A stretch of DNA of 40,954 nucleotides, taken from a virus. Both the position numbers and the translations under genes were made by a program. The notes beneath the pieces are model-generated. The model did no database searches. It was not told where the DNA came from and saw nothing but the letters and a program-made list of their open reading frames with translations. The stretch's first letter is position 1. The number at the start of each line of letters is the position of its first letter. Positions 30,019 to 38,471 of this stretch are shown here, piece after piece. The stretch spans positions 1 through 40,954 of the IMG/VR virus record IMGVR_UViG_3300032053_000176. One strand, written 5' to 3'.

Positions 30019-33000
30019 GGTATCTGCGCCTCACTCGTCTGTGCATCCTCTGTTGTGACTCGCTGTAGGTCTGTCGCTCCGCACTCTCATCGCGCGCCAG
30101 ATAGCGGATGTAGCCTGTGCCCTCGTCCCAGTTCGTAATCGTCAACTCAGCCTCCCCAGACTGTTCGCCCATGCTCTCGACGACCGCGCTGTTCGGGACG
30201 ATGCGGCCAGCCTGGTCGGGTGTGAACAACTCCGGCCCGCGTTCGCCGACGAGATACGGCGTACCCGCACTGACAGGGCCACCGAGAGCGCGACCTGCAA
30301 CCGGCGTGATGTCAACATTGAAATCGAGCCCGGTGAGGACATTCAGGGACGCCGCGAGTTTGCCCACGTCGGCGTTCGCCATCACGAGCCCCGAACTGTC
30401 ATACGGAATCTTGATGCCGATTGCGTTCAGGTTCTCCAGCGCGCCCTCTGCCTCTGCCGACCGCTCGACGATGTCAAGTAGCACCGCAGTGGGGCCTACC
30501 GCCGCAGCCTTCGCGGTCCTGTCCTGCGCGGTCTGCCACTTCTTTGCGTCCGCAATCATCTTGTCGAACGACTTCCCAGACATGCCTGCGATTTGGTCTA
30601 GCGTCTCCGAGGTCATCTGCCCGGTGGCTTGCAGGTACGCGTACATCTGCTGCTCGTTCTCGGTGCCCGAGCGCCGTAGGATGGTCCGCGTGTCCCTCGC
30701 CCTTGCCTGGATGTCCTTGATGTACTTCGCGTTGTCGTGGAGGATTATCGCGGTCGTGTTCTTCGACTTCTTCGCAAGGTTGTCGAACTCGCCCTCCACC
30801 GTGGCTACCGCCGCACCAACACCCGCCGCCCAAGACTTGATAGACTGCTCGGTTGACATGATGAGGTCGAGGGCTGCCTTGCCTTTCTTGTCGCTCTCTG
30901 CCAGCGTGGTCATCACGTTGGAGAACTGGATGGCTAGCTGCTCGCCGGTTGTACCGACGATGCCAGCAACGGTGTCGAACTCGTTGCCGAGGCTGCGAAT
31001 CTCGATGCCGGATGCGCGGGCCGCGTTCTGTACTAGCAGTTCGGCCGCCACGTAGTCACCGGCCGAGACCGCAGCGAGTATCTGCGCCCGGTTCAGCCCC
31101 TCCGTGCTGCCCGTCAGGGTAACGTACTGCCCAACGAGTCCCGCCAGGGACTGCTTCGTGACGTCGGAGATGCCCGGCATCAGCGCCATCGTGCCGAGGA
31201 GCATGCCCATCGACTTCTCCCCGAACAGGAGGGACAGCCCCGTCGTGTCTGCTACCTGTCCCGCGTTGGTCTGCGCCTTTATCCAGGCGTTCAGCGCAAG
31301 GGTCGCATTGTCGGCCACACCGACCTGCTTCCCCATGATGACGACGAGGTCAGTCGTGTGACTGTTTATCATGTCGAGGGTCTTGTAGTATTCGTCATAC
31401 CACACCTGTGCAGGGGACGGCTTGCCGAATATGGAGGCGAACCCCTCTCTGATTTGGTCAAAGAAGCTCGGTTGCAGCGCCTTGTTGTACTTGTTCTGAA
31501 TCTTGACCAGCGCGTCCGTGGCCTCGCCCGTCTTTGCGATTTGCTGTTCGGCCTGCTTGTACACGGCCGCAGCCTCCGCGACCGCCGCGTTGCTTGCATC
31601 CCAGCCCTGCTTAGTCAGCCACGCGCCCGCTGCAACGACCGCGAGCGCCGTGACGAGCGGCCAACTCGCGGCAATCCATCCCTTCAGCGCCGCCGCCGAG
31701 GACAGGGTGTAGATGCGCAGCGTTTCCATCCCGCCGCTGAACCCTCCCACGGCGAAGGAGGCCGAGATTGACTCTGCGGCCACCGCGCTCAAGCCAGGGA
31801 TGACGCCAAATAGTGCCTTCAGTAGTGCGCCTCCGAGCAGTATCATCTTGCCAGACACGAGGTTCCAGAGCACCATCGCGCCCGCTGCGACGCCGATGGC
31901 TTCCACGGCTACCATCATTGGACCCGGAATCGCCTTGATGACGTTGTCGAGCAGCCACGTGCCGACCGACAGTACCTTGCCGACAGCAATCTCTAGCTGG
32001 TTGAATCGGTTCTTCAGGTCCGCCAACGGCGTCAACGCTGCCTTGGCACCGCCCGCGAACCGCTCATTCGTCAGGTTGATTATCTCCTGAGTCGCCGCCT
32101 CTTTCTTACCGGCGGCGATAAGGGCGTTGATGTGCTGAACCTGCAAGAGTGTCAGCGCGCCAAACTTCTGAAGCATAGGAAGCGCGCGTGCGGGGTCATT
32201 CAGGATGAGCGGCCCGAGGCTTCGCGTCATCAGCGCGAGCGGCTTACCCGTCGCAGCCGCCATGTTGATGAGACCCTCCGTCAATCCCTCAATCGCTTTC
32301 TGTGCGCCTGCTGGCCCGAGCGCGGTAAGCGTTGTCTGTCCGAGGCTTACAAGGTTCGCCTGTAGCTTCAGGATGTCGCCCTCGGTCTTGCCCGACTCAA
32401 GGGAGAACGCCTGCGCGGAGTCTATCAAGGGCTGGAACAGCGCGGGCATCTCCATCTGTGTTAGGCCGTACTGTATCCGCTGCGTGTTTGACTCGATGGT
32501 CTCGTACGCACTCAGGGTCTGCTTGCCGAAGTAGGCCGCGAATACGCCTCCTAGAACCGTTCCGAGGGTGCCGAACCGCTGCACTACCATAGGTGTCGCG
32601 CCCAACAGCCCGAAGGAGTTGCCTAGACCCTGACCCATGCCCTGTCCCGCCGCAGTCCCCGCGTCTTCTCCCGCAGATTCCGAATCGCTGGACAGGCTGT
32701 CGGACATATCCGCCATCGCCGTGTCGATGGCATCGGTGACCGACTCGGAGACAGCATCGCCGAACGCGGCTGCAAGGATGTTGCCGCCCTCTTCCCCGGC
32801 CAGTCCGGCGGCACTCTCTACCGCATCCACCAGGCTAGAATCGAGAGTGCCCTGCACCGTAGAACTGAAGTTCGACTCGAATGATTGCGCCGCAGTCTCG
32901 CCACCGGCTTGCCCGGCCGCGTCTCCGGCACTCGCCACCGATTCCTCCATGCCGGAAGTTAGGTCGGAACCGCTTCCCACTGCGGAACTGAAGGTATCAT

Positions 33001-33139
33001 TGAACGCCCGACCTGCAACCTCACCACCGGTTTGCCCAGCACCTTCGGCAGCCTGAGACAGCCCTTCATCGAGCAGGTCGTCAAACCCCTCCATGTTGGG
33101 AATCAAGTCTACAAAGACATCACCAACGCCTGATGCCAT
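30008..33139 (-). CDS. Tail tape measure protein
   Basis: A 1043-residue protein. The N-terminal 180 residues are Ala/Gly/Ser/Glu-rich repeats (GQTGGEVAGRAFNDTFSSAV, GQAGGETAAQSFESNFSSTV), followed by a tape-measure core with long helices and a hydrophobic stretch near 400-510 (VAVEAIGVAAGAMVLWNLVS, SWPLVTALAVVAAGAWLT). The C-terminal AGTPYLVGERGPELFTP is a frequent signature of phage tape measures. It sets tail length and probably leaves the tail during DNA ejection. Its start follows the frameshifted chaperone gene directly. Confidence 0.9.
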   Translation of the reverse strand: MASGVGDVFVDLIPNMEGFDDLLDEGLSQAAEGAGQTGGEVAGRAFNDTFSSAVGSGSDLTSGMEESVASAGDAAGQAGGETAAQSFESNFSSTVQGTLDSSLVDAVESAAGLAGEEGGNILAAAFGDAVSESVTDAIDTAMADMSDSLSSDSESAGEDAGTAAGQGMGQGLGNSFGLLGATPMVVQRFGTLGTVLGGVFAAYFGKQTLSAYETIESNTQRIQYGLTQMEMPALFQPLIDSAQAFSLESGKTEGDILKLQANLVSLGQTTLTALGPAGAQKAIEGLTEGLINMAAATGKPLALMTRSLGPLILNDPARALPMLQKFGALTLLQVQHINALIAAGKKEAATQEIINLTNERFAGGAKAALTPLADLKNRFNQLEIAVGKVLSVGTWLLDNVIKAIPGPMMVAVEAIGVAAGAMVLWNLVSGKMILLGGALLKALFGVIPGLSAVAAESISASFAVGGFSGGMETLRIYTLSSAAALKGWIAASWPLVTALAVVAAGAWLTKQGWDASNAAVAEAAAVYKQAEQQIAKTGEATDALVKIQNKYNKALQPSFFDQIREGFASIFGKPSPAQVWYDEYYKTLDMINSHTTDLVVIMGKQVGVADNATLALNAWIKAQTNAGQVADTTGLSLLFGEKSMGMLLGTMALMPGISDVTKQSLAGLVGQYVTLTGSTEGLNRAQILAAVSAGDYVAAELLVQNAARASGIEIRSLGNEFDTVAGIVGTTGEQLAIQFSNVMTTLAESDKKGKAALDLIMSTEQSIKSWAAGVGAAVATVEGEFDNLAKKSKNTTAIILHDNAKYIKDIQARARDTRTILRRSGTENEQQMYAYLQATGQMTSETLDQIAGMSGKSFDKMIADAKKWQTAQDRTAKAAAVGPTAVLLDIVERSAEAEGALENLNAIGIKIPYDSSGLVMANADVGKLAASLNVLTGLDFNVDITPVAGRALGGPVSAGTPYLVGERGPELFTPDQAGRIVPNSAVVESMGEQSGEAELTITNWDEGTGYIRYLARDESAERQTYSESQQRMHRRVRRRYHVT

Positions 33140-33884
33140 TACTTCTTCGCCTTACCTCTCTTGATGCGGATACCATCTACCGCCATGAACGCTTCTATCT
33201 CTGCCTCAGAGGACATGACCGGCTTGTCTTTTTCCTTGCCTATGTCCCTCGGTCGCGGGATGTGGATTGGCTTGCGGACGCGCGAGTTCTTCTCTCCGTA
33301 CACCTGCATGAGAATGACGTTCGTCACGTCTGCGACCTCTGCAATCTGTGCGAGCAACTCCTGCGTAGTACTCCAGCCGAGCCCCGCCCCCAGCGGGTCC
33401 TGCGAGCGCGCGAGCGGTGAGTCAAGCGGCAACCACTTGACTAGGTTCCACAGCCGTCGTGCGCCCCACGGGTTTGGACCGTAGAGCAGGGTTCGCAAGT
33501 CTAGCTGGTAGCTTTGGCGGAACGCCGCCTCGGCCGCGCCGTAGTGCTCTTCACAGGCGTCGGCGAGGCTGAGGATTCCCCCAGTTCCATCCCGTACTCG
33601 GCCGGGATACCTGACACGACCGCAGCAAGGTCCTGAATCGAAGGACCGTTTGTCATGAACTCGGCGAACTCCCTGCCGAGCATCGCCTCAAGCGCGCCCA
33701 GCAGCGCGTCGGTGATGGCATCGCCGTCTTTCTTCTTCGTCGCCTCAGCAAGTGACTTCAGGTGCCGGATAGCCTCCACCGGCAGCTCGACTGGTAGTTC
33801 ATACTCTTTATCCCCAATCCGCAGTACCGGGTGAATCCCTGCGGTCTCACGCCGTGCAGCGCGGGCTTCATCTAGGTCAATCAT
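33139..33884 (-). CDS. Tail assembly chaperone, long form made by programmed -1 frameshift
   Basis: The short chaperone (33501-33884) continues after a -1 shift at GGGGGAA (33576-33582), giving about 248 residues. After the shift the read-through is ILSLADACEEHYGAAEAAFR, QSYQLDLRTLLYG, which fits the family pattern of tail assembly chaperone T regions and joins smoothly to LWNLVKWLPLDSPLARS in the downstream frame. The C-terminal extension ends in a Lys-rich tail. Such long forms bind the tape measure protein and the major tail protein during tail assembly. Confidence 0.85.
33501..33884 (-). CDS. Tail assembly chaperone, short form (gpG-like)
   Basis: A 127-residue product starting at ATG 33884, which overlaps the LAGLIDADG gene by 8 bases. 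It is mostly helical (EAIRHLKSLAEATKKKDGDA, ITDALLGALEAMLGREFAEF). The C-terminal basic tail (PRRRSAKATS) is read only without frameshifting. The location between the major tail gene and the tape measure, together with the frameshift site, identifies it as the phage lambda gpG analogue. Confidence 0.85.
   Translation of the reverse strand: MIDLDEARAARRETAGIHPVLRIGDKEYELPVELPVEAIRHLKSLAEATKKKDGDAITDALLGALEAMLGREFAEFMTNGPSIQDLAAVVSGIPAEYGMELGESSASPTPVKSTTARPRRRSAKATS
33576..33582 (-). other. -1 frameshift slippery heptamer GGGGGAA
   Basis: In the mRNA (- strand) the heptamer is positioned as G GGG GAA relative to the short-form frame, so both decoding tRNAs can slip one base back. The frame reached after the shift is the one of the downstream 33139-33498 extension. 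Confidence 0.85.
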
Positions 33885-34422
33885 GACTCTGTATCTCCCT
33901 TCGTGGCGCGCGCCGTCCTCTTGAGACTGCGCGCCCTATCTCACTTCGCCGCTCCGGCGAAGTGTCTGCCCAACGAATCTTCTGTGCGACTGACCGTCGA
34001 GCAAAGTCCTCTTCAGATGTAAGTGGTTGCGACACCTGAGAAAGAACCTCTGTTGCTCTTGTACGCCTCCGTTCACCAAGCCAGGGCCACAACATCACAA
34101 TCGCAGCTTGTACTTTCTCGAAGGTGTGGAGATTCCAACTCCACATCGCAAGACCCGCAACGTGCGTGTGTGGGCCATTCATACAGCCTCCCATCACATT
34201 CTGGAATCGCTGAATAAGGTCTCTATCCGTCAGACCCATCGACATCTCAGCGTGTTGGCGGTGGTTCGCGCGTTTCACCAGCACAATAGAGCCTTCACCA
34301 TCAAAGAGACCGGCGGCCCAGGCAAGTTCTTCACGTGTTCTCAATCTCTCTCCCCCTGATAAAGGAACAGCCCCAACACTGCCGCTTGTATTGCGGCCAT
34401 TGGGGTTGGTGTCTCCCTGCAC
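33877..34422 (-). CDS. Free-standing LAGLIDADG homing endonuclease
   Basis: GTG 34422 is chosen because AGGGAG lies 6-7 bases before it; a TTG at 34458 has no ribosome site. The 181-residue protein has one LAGLIDADG motif (WAAGLFDGEGSI, 35-46), so it would act as a dimer. Further support is a helical body (MGLTDRDLIQRFQNVMGG). The C-terminal ARRSVAQKIRWADTSPERRS, then EIGRAVSRGRRA, is a basic DNA-recognition tail. It sits between the major tail gene and the chaperone gene and is translationally coupled to the latter. Confidence 0.8.
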   Translation of the reverse strand: MQGDTNPNGRNTSGSVGAVPLSGGERLRTREELAWAAGLFDGEGSIVLVKRANHRQHAEMSMGLTDRDLIQRFQNVMGGCMNGPHTHVAGLAMWSWNLHTFEKVQAAIVMLWPWLGERRRTRATEVLSQVSQPLTSEEDFARRSVAQKIRWADTSPERRSEIGRAVSRGRRAPRREIQSHD

Positions 34423-34442
34423 TGCTGTCTCCCTACTCTCGG

Positions 34443-34485
34443 GGGCGGGGGCTCCCAACCCCTTAGACGGCCGGAAGCCCCGCCC
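34443..34485 (-). terminator. Stem-loop between the major tail gene and the LAGLIDADG gene
   Basis: GGGCGGGGGCT (34443-34453) pairs with AGCCCCGCCC (34476-34485) with one bulged base and a 22-base loop. It falls just after the major tail protein stop. No T-run follows, so it may attenuate or stabilise rather than end transcription. Confidence 0.4.
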
Positions 34486-34508
34486 TTTCAGTTACTGTTA
34501 TTGGTGCT

Positions 34509-35111
34509 TTACGACCCTTCCAATCCAGCGTCGTTGCTGAATATGTTGTAGGGTGCGCCTGTGCCCGAATGGTTGAGCTGGAATTTCACGGGCAGTTCAG
34601 CCGGAGCCGTTCGACTCAGGGTGAACGCGGCGAGGTCAACCACCTGACCGTTCGGAATGTAAAGCCGGAACAGGCGAGTCCCATCCTGCCAGTCCAGGCA
34701 CAGTGACCGTAGGTCAACTGCCTGCGCAAGAGGCGGTGTGAAGGTAAATGCCCCGCCCTGTGGAGCCTCGACAACCGAGCCCCCGCCCATCGCGAACACG
34801 AGCGCAACTGGGTTGGAAAGCTCCCGAAGGATGAAGTCCAACTCAAGTCCGCGCGACGTGATTATCTTCCGCGCCGGATATGAACTCTGCCAAACCATCA
34901 CGGGCGTGACGGCCTGACTCGGTGTCACAACCACACCGTTCTCTGCGACGAAGCCCAACTCAACCCAATCGCCTGCGACCGCATCGTGCGGGGCCACAGC
35001 GCCCAGGTCAGTCGTGGCGTCGGTCGGAGCCGTGGCGGTGATGTCTGAGACGTACACCGTTCCGTTTGCACCAACAACGATGCGACCTGCATCATTGCCC
35101 TGATACGTCAT
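34509..35111 (-). CDS. Major tail tube protein
   Basis: A 200-residue protein, a usual size for siphovirus tail tube subunits. It starts MTYQGNDAGRIVVGANGTVY and reads as an all-beta sandwich with a conserved-looking SSYPARKIITSRGLELDF region. Its gene is placed after the tail terminator and before the frameshifted chaperone and tape measure, the standard order. The ribosome site AGGGAAGGAG before ATG 35111 is among the strongest in the window, consistent with high expression. Confidence 0.8.
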   Translation of the reverse strand: MTYQGNDAGRIVVGANGTVYVSDITATAPTDATTDLGAVAPHDAVAGDWVELGFVAENGVVVTPSQAVTPVMVWQSSYPARKIITSRGLELDFILRELSNPVALVFAMGGGSVVEAPQGGAFTFTPPLAQAVDLRSLCLDWQDGTRLFRLYIPNGQVVDLAAFTLSRTAPAELPVKFQLNHSGTGAPYNIFSNDAGLEGS

Positions 35112-35125
35112 CTTGTTTCTCCTTC

Positions 35126-35141
35126 CCTCTCCTAAGAGAGG
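35126..35141 (-). promoter_or_regulatory. Hairpin immediately upstream of the major tail protein ribosome site
   Basis: CCTCTC-CTAA-GAGAGG is a 6-bp perfect stem with a 4-base loop that abuts the ribosome site on the - strand. It could stabilise the mRNA 5' side or modulate translation. The 35112-35260 stretch has no gene. It also contains a repeated GCTCCGTGCG (35154-35163 and 35185-35194). Confidence 0.4.
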
Positions 35142-35260
35142 TACTTCACTGCTCGCTCCGTGCGGGCAGGTATGCCAGTCTTGCGCTCCGTGCGTACGAC
35201 TGTGGGCTTGGCGTGAACATGCAACGACTGTTTCAGCCCACTACAACGGTCGTTGACTTC

Positions 35261-35683
35261 TTAGACGTTGTGAACCGTTAGATACACTCGGAAGAGGTAT
35301 CTGGGTTTCAAGTTAATGCTGTCGAACTGCCACTGGACTCCTAGCGCGTCCTCCGTACCCGTGACGACAGCAGGCGGCTTCGCGTAGACCTTGCCCTCGG
35401 CCTTGAACAGAGCGACCCGCGCGAGCTGCGCGATGCTGTGTGCGTCTTTCTTGATGTCATGCCAGACGTCCACCTGTATACAGGGATGGTCAAGCCGCCT
35501 GCGCTGAGTCGGCACACCGCCGATGCGCTGCACCGTGAGAACACCCTTCGAGAAGTCAGGTGACGCAGGGATGCGCGTACCGATGCGCGGCGTGTGGCTG
35601 GCGAACTGCCCGGCCGTGACAGCGGCCTTCAGAATCTTGACAGCCAGATATTCACTGTCTGGAAATATGTCAAAGTCTGTCAT
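35261..35683 (-). CDS. Tail terminator-like protein
   Basis: A 140-residue protein with ATG 35683 overlapping the upstream stop (ATGA). The fold pattern (YLAVKILKAAVTA, PRIGTRIP, LTVQRIGGVPTQRRRLDHP, IQVDVWHDIKKDAHSIAQLA) is typical of HK97 gp10/lambda gpU-type tail terminators that cap the tail tube. It lies just before the major tail gene. Confidence 0.7.
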   Translation of the reverse strand: MTDFDIFPDSEYLAVKILKAAVTAGQFASHTPRIGTRIPASPDFSKGVLTVQRIGGVPTQRRRLDHPCIQVDVWHDIKKDAHSIAQLARVALFKAEGKVYAKPPAVVTGTEDALGVQWQFDSINLKPRYLFRVYLTVHNV

Positions 35684-36048
35684 ACGTCTGTCTCGCTCTC
35701 GCCGTAGTCCCCGTGTGGGTGGAACTTGCCCGTGGCGTCAGCGGCGTTGAAAAACGGTGCAAAGACTGGCATCTCGCCTCGGTAAGCTCCGGCTTTCGTC
35801 TCGCGCTCGCCCGTGCCGAACTCAATCAGGTGGAACTTCGGTGAAGTCGCCTGTACGCGCCAAGCGTTCGGGATGTCTGGGTGCTCGACAACCTCGATGG
35901 ACTCCACCGCGTGGCCCGTCTCACCTACCGGTGTCAGCGACCGTACGGTTTCAGCAAGGTCGTTAGCCATCTGCTCAATCGCTTCGTCGATTTCCGCCAG
36001 CTCGTCGAGGGCAGCGCGAAGTGCTTCCTTGTCTATCTCGTGGTACAT
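35680..36048 (-). CDS. HK97 gp10-like tail completion protein
   Basis: A 122-residue protein starting at ATG 36048 after AGAGGGA. The N-terminal helix (EALRAALDELAEIDEAIEQM) is followed by LTPVGETGHAVESIEVVEHP and a FHLIEFGTG motif, the signature (xxxEFGTxxxxxxP) of the HK97 gp10-type neck protein. It acts at the head-tail joint. Confidence 0.75.
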   Translation of the reverse strand: MYHEIDKEALRAALDELAEIDEAIEQMANDLAETVRSLTPVGETGHAVESIEVVEHPDIPNAWRVQATSPKFHLIEFGTGERETKAGAYRGEMPVFAPFFNAADATGKFHPHGDYGESETDV

Positions 36049-36049
36049 G

Positions 36050-36391
36050 TCATCCCTCTATGATTCGGACGATTGCTTCGATATGACTCACGCGCGAACG
36101 TCGGCGCATCGGACTGGGGTCACCGAACACTTCGTACGTGATGTTGTCGATGACCACGCGACTCTTCGCGGTCAGTTCTCCAGTGGCTTGCTCCGTGAGG
36201 AACAGACGGAAGAACGACTTCCTCGTGTCGCGGTCAGTCTCGTATTCCTGTGAGGACGTCGGCTCGATGCGGCAGTCCCAGACGATGCCCGACGTATCCG
36301 TGAACGTGCGAACGTCATCGCCGTACTGGTCCTCGGTTGTGTCAACCTCGTTGAGGATGACTGCGTGCTGACACATCAGATGTTTCAACAC
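36050..36391 (-). CDS. Head closure (stopper)-like protein
   Basis: A 113-residue protein with GTG 36391 after GGAG. It is beta-rich with IVWDCRIEPTSSQEYETDRD and KSRVVIDNITYEVFGDPSPM, patterns of the SPP1 gp16-type head closure proteins. The place between the connector and gp10-like genes fits this role. Confidence 0.65.
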   Translation of the reverse strand: MLKHLMCQHAVILNEVDTTEDQYGDDVRTFTDTSGIVWDCRIEPTSSQEYETDRDTRKSFFRLFLTEQATGELTAKSRVVIDNITYEVFGDPSPMRRRSRVSHIEAIVRIIEG

Positions 36392-36396
36392 GTGCG

Positions 36397-37257
36397 TTAT
36401 CTCCGTCGGTCGCGATAGCGGTCGAGAATCTTCTTCTCGTCAATCGTCAACGTCGCAGGCTGACCTGCGTAGGAAGCTGAGTAGCTGCCGACGCTCTCCT
36501 GATTCGCGCCGTCCTGCGCCCACGTGCGCGCGGCGCATGCGACCGCGATGAGTTGAATGTCGGCGGGCATCTGATTCGCGACCTCGAACGTCACGAGCAG
36601 GACGTGGCCGGTCGTGCTGGTCGCAAGAGTGAAGCCGTCGCCGTCGATGTCAAGCGTCGGCATCCGCAGTGCATGAGAGGTTTCGTCATAGACAGCCACA
36701 AGTGTGTCGTCCCGTAGCGCGTCGAAGCCAGGTACGTCGATGTCCACGAGCGCAGCCGCGCCCATCACGCGCACGGACACGAGCCCGCCCAGGCTGTAGC
36801 CGTGCGAGTACGTAACCTGCACGCTGCGCCTGCGATTCGGGAACTTGCCGAACGACGCAGCGAAGCGGCTCTCAACTGTGACGAACTGCCCGTGCCGACG
36901 GAAAAGTAGGCCCGAATCGCTGAAGTCGTACTCGGAGTCTGAACCGCTGTCCGAGCCGAGCAGCGCGTGCGGCGTGGTCCAGTCGCAGTTCTCAAGGACT
37001 TCGGACACGTCGGTAACCGGCAGGTCTGGCAGGAGCAGGGTGTCAGAGCCTGTGCCGTCCACGACGACCGTGTCGTTCTCGATGTAGAACAGCGTCTGGT
37101 CGCAGTATTTCTGAATCGCGTGGGACGCGCCGAGCAGGGCGAGGTTCGCGAGTTTGCTACCTGCCGGGACGGTCTCGACAAGGTACTCACTGAGTAGGTC
37201 CACCGTAGCAAACGGCACTGTTGCCAGTCGAATCGCGATGCCTCTGTGCGTGGTCAC
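36397..37257 (-). CDS. Head-tail connector (adaptor) protein
   Basis: A 286-residue protein starting at GTG 37257, which overlaps the stop of the glycerophosphotransferase-like gene. The first ~60 residues are helical (VDLLSEYLVETV, ANLALLGASHAIQKYCDQTL), as in HK97 gp6-type connectors, followed by a long beta-rich insertion (residues about 65-230) and a C-terminal helix (DIQLIAVACAARTWAQDG...KKILDRYRDRRR). The family is usually ~100-200 residues, so the insertion is notable. It bridges the portal and the tail. Confidence 0.65.
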   Translation of the reverse strand: MTTHRGIAIRLATVPFATVDLLSEYLVETVPAGSKLANLALLGASHAIQKYCDQTLFYIENDTVVVDGTGSDTLLLPDLPVTDVSEVLENCDWTTPHALLGSDSGSDSEYDFSDSGLLFRRHGQFVTVESRFAASFGKFPNRRRSVQVTYSHGYSLGGLVSVRVMGAAALVDIDVPGFDALRDDTLVAVYDETSHALRMPTLDIDGDGFTLATSTTGHVLLVTFEVANQMPADIQLIAVACAARTWAQDGANQESVGSYSASYAGQPATLTIDEKKILDRYRDRRR

Positions 37258-38426
37258 GCCTTGCTCCTTCGTGAGCAGTCCTTGTAGTGAAACAGTTCTC
37301 GCTCGATGTTCCTGTCTGCCGGTCGTTTGCGGGCGCGCTGCATGGATGCCATGAGCGCTATCTGCCGTGAGCGCTCCTTGCGGAGTCGCTCATTGCTTGG
37401 TATCGGCGTGTCCGCCATAGCCATGTACCCTGTTCCGGCGTTGTCGATGAAGTACTCAATCGCATCCACTGCCGTAGCCGCCGCGTCGCCTCGGACCGGG
37501 TAGACCGCCTCGACGGCTTCCTCCCGTTGGAATCGCACCATCGTAGGGTCTACCTGTGCGGTCGAAGCCGCGCCGACAAGTTCTGATGGCTCGTCAATCT
37601 GCAAGCCCGGGATGTGCTGCCAGAAGCGGAGACCGTCGTCTTTCTCTTCGCGGTAGGCCGGGCAGTTCAACGACAGCACTGGGCGTCCAAGGCTGGCGAA
37701 CTCGTAGGCGACACTGGTAGCGTCTGCGATGAGCATACTGGCGGTCCGGTACATCTCCTCCAGAGTGATGTACGGGATTCCCAGTGACAGACAGAGGAAC
37801 TTGACCTCCGTCTCGATGCGCGGATGACTGTGGCCGACCAACTCGTACCCCTGCTTAGCACACCACTGCGCCAGTTCGGGTAGGGCGTCCCGGTAGTGCT
37901 CCAGCGCTGAGCGCGTTCCCGGGGCGACAAGAGCATCCCAGTGCCAAGCCATCGCAATCCGCTTCCGACCGTGTAACTTGGGCGGCGGATACCATCGGTC
38001 CATCTTCGGCGACCCGATGACGGCCTGCGCCGCGTACGGGTGCGAGCGCGCGTTCGCGTTGAGCGCGTACTCGTTCACGTTCAGAAACTGCACCACATTC
38101 GGCCGCTCCAGCGAACCGGAGTAGGAGTCGAGCGTCAGACCGTCGCTGCCCTCGAAGGTGAAGCCCGCACCGTGTTCCATGAAGATGATGGGCCGCGCCA
38201 GCTCCGCGAAGTGTGCGAGCATCAGGTCACCGTAGCTGCATGTGAGCCAGAGGTCGCCGCCCGCGTCGGCGCGCTCCGGCATCTTAGCCGGGGCGAACTT
38301 CGGCTCCGTGTAGAACGAACCGCGCATCGAGGGCGGTAGTGCCTGGTAGACCGGCAACAGGTGCTCCGTGAAGTGCGGACCGCCGCCTGCTACGAAGTCG
38401 ATAACCAAGTCTCGATTCACGGACAT
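37254..38426 (-). CDS. Glycerophosphotransferase-like enzyme (TagB/TagF family), in the head gene block
   Basis: A 390-residue GT-B-type protein. GGPHFTEHLLPVYQALPPSM and PIIFMEHGAGFTF start the N-lobe. The C-lobe has ELVGHSHPRIETE and the ASMLIADATSVAYEFASLGR segment (donor site, like the DYSSxxFEF motif of TagB/F). It probably transfers glycerol-phosphate or a related alditol-phosphate from a CDP donor. It is translationally coupled (GTGA) to the connector gene, so it is expressed with virion genes. A direct link to virion modification is inference. ATG 38426 follows AGGGAG. Confidence 0.7.
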   Translation of the reverse strand: MSVNRDLVIDFVAGGGPHFTEHLLPVYQALPPSMRGSFYTEPKFAPAKMPERADAGGDLWLTCSYGDLMLAHFAELARPIIFMEHGAGFTFEGSDGLTLDSYSGSLERPNVVQFLNVNEYALNANARSHPYAAQAVIGSPKMDRWYPPPKLHGRKRIAMAWHWDALVAPGTRSALEHYRDALPELAQWCAKQGYELVGHSHPRIETEVKFLCLSLGIPYITLEEMYRTASMLIADATSVAYEFASLGRPVLSLNCPAYREEKDDGLRFWQHIPGLQIDEPSELVGAASTAQVDPTMVRFQREEAVEAVYPVRGDAAATAVDAIEYFIDNAGTGYMAMADTPIPSNERLRKERSRQIALMASMQRARKRPADRNIERELFHYKDCSRRSKA

Positions 38427-38444
38427 GTCTCCCTCATGTCATGT

Positions 38445-38462
38445 TGTCCTGATAACCGGACA
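38445..38462. promoter_or_regulatory. Operator-like palindrome copy 1
   Basis: TGTCCTGATAACCGGACA has perfect TGTCC/GGACA arms and matches its own reverse complement at 14 of 18 positions, as expected for a dimeric repressor site. It lies just upstream of the ribosome site of the glycerophosphotransferase gene. Confidence 0.5.
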
Positions 38463-38471
38463 ATGTAACGG

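Noticed and set aside
33139-33498. Independent gene of 119 residues after the tail chaperone
   Set aside because: Its start would be a TTG inside a conserved segment; the frameshift from the upstream chaperone explains the sequence better.
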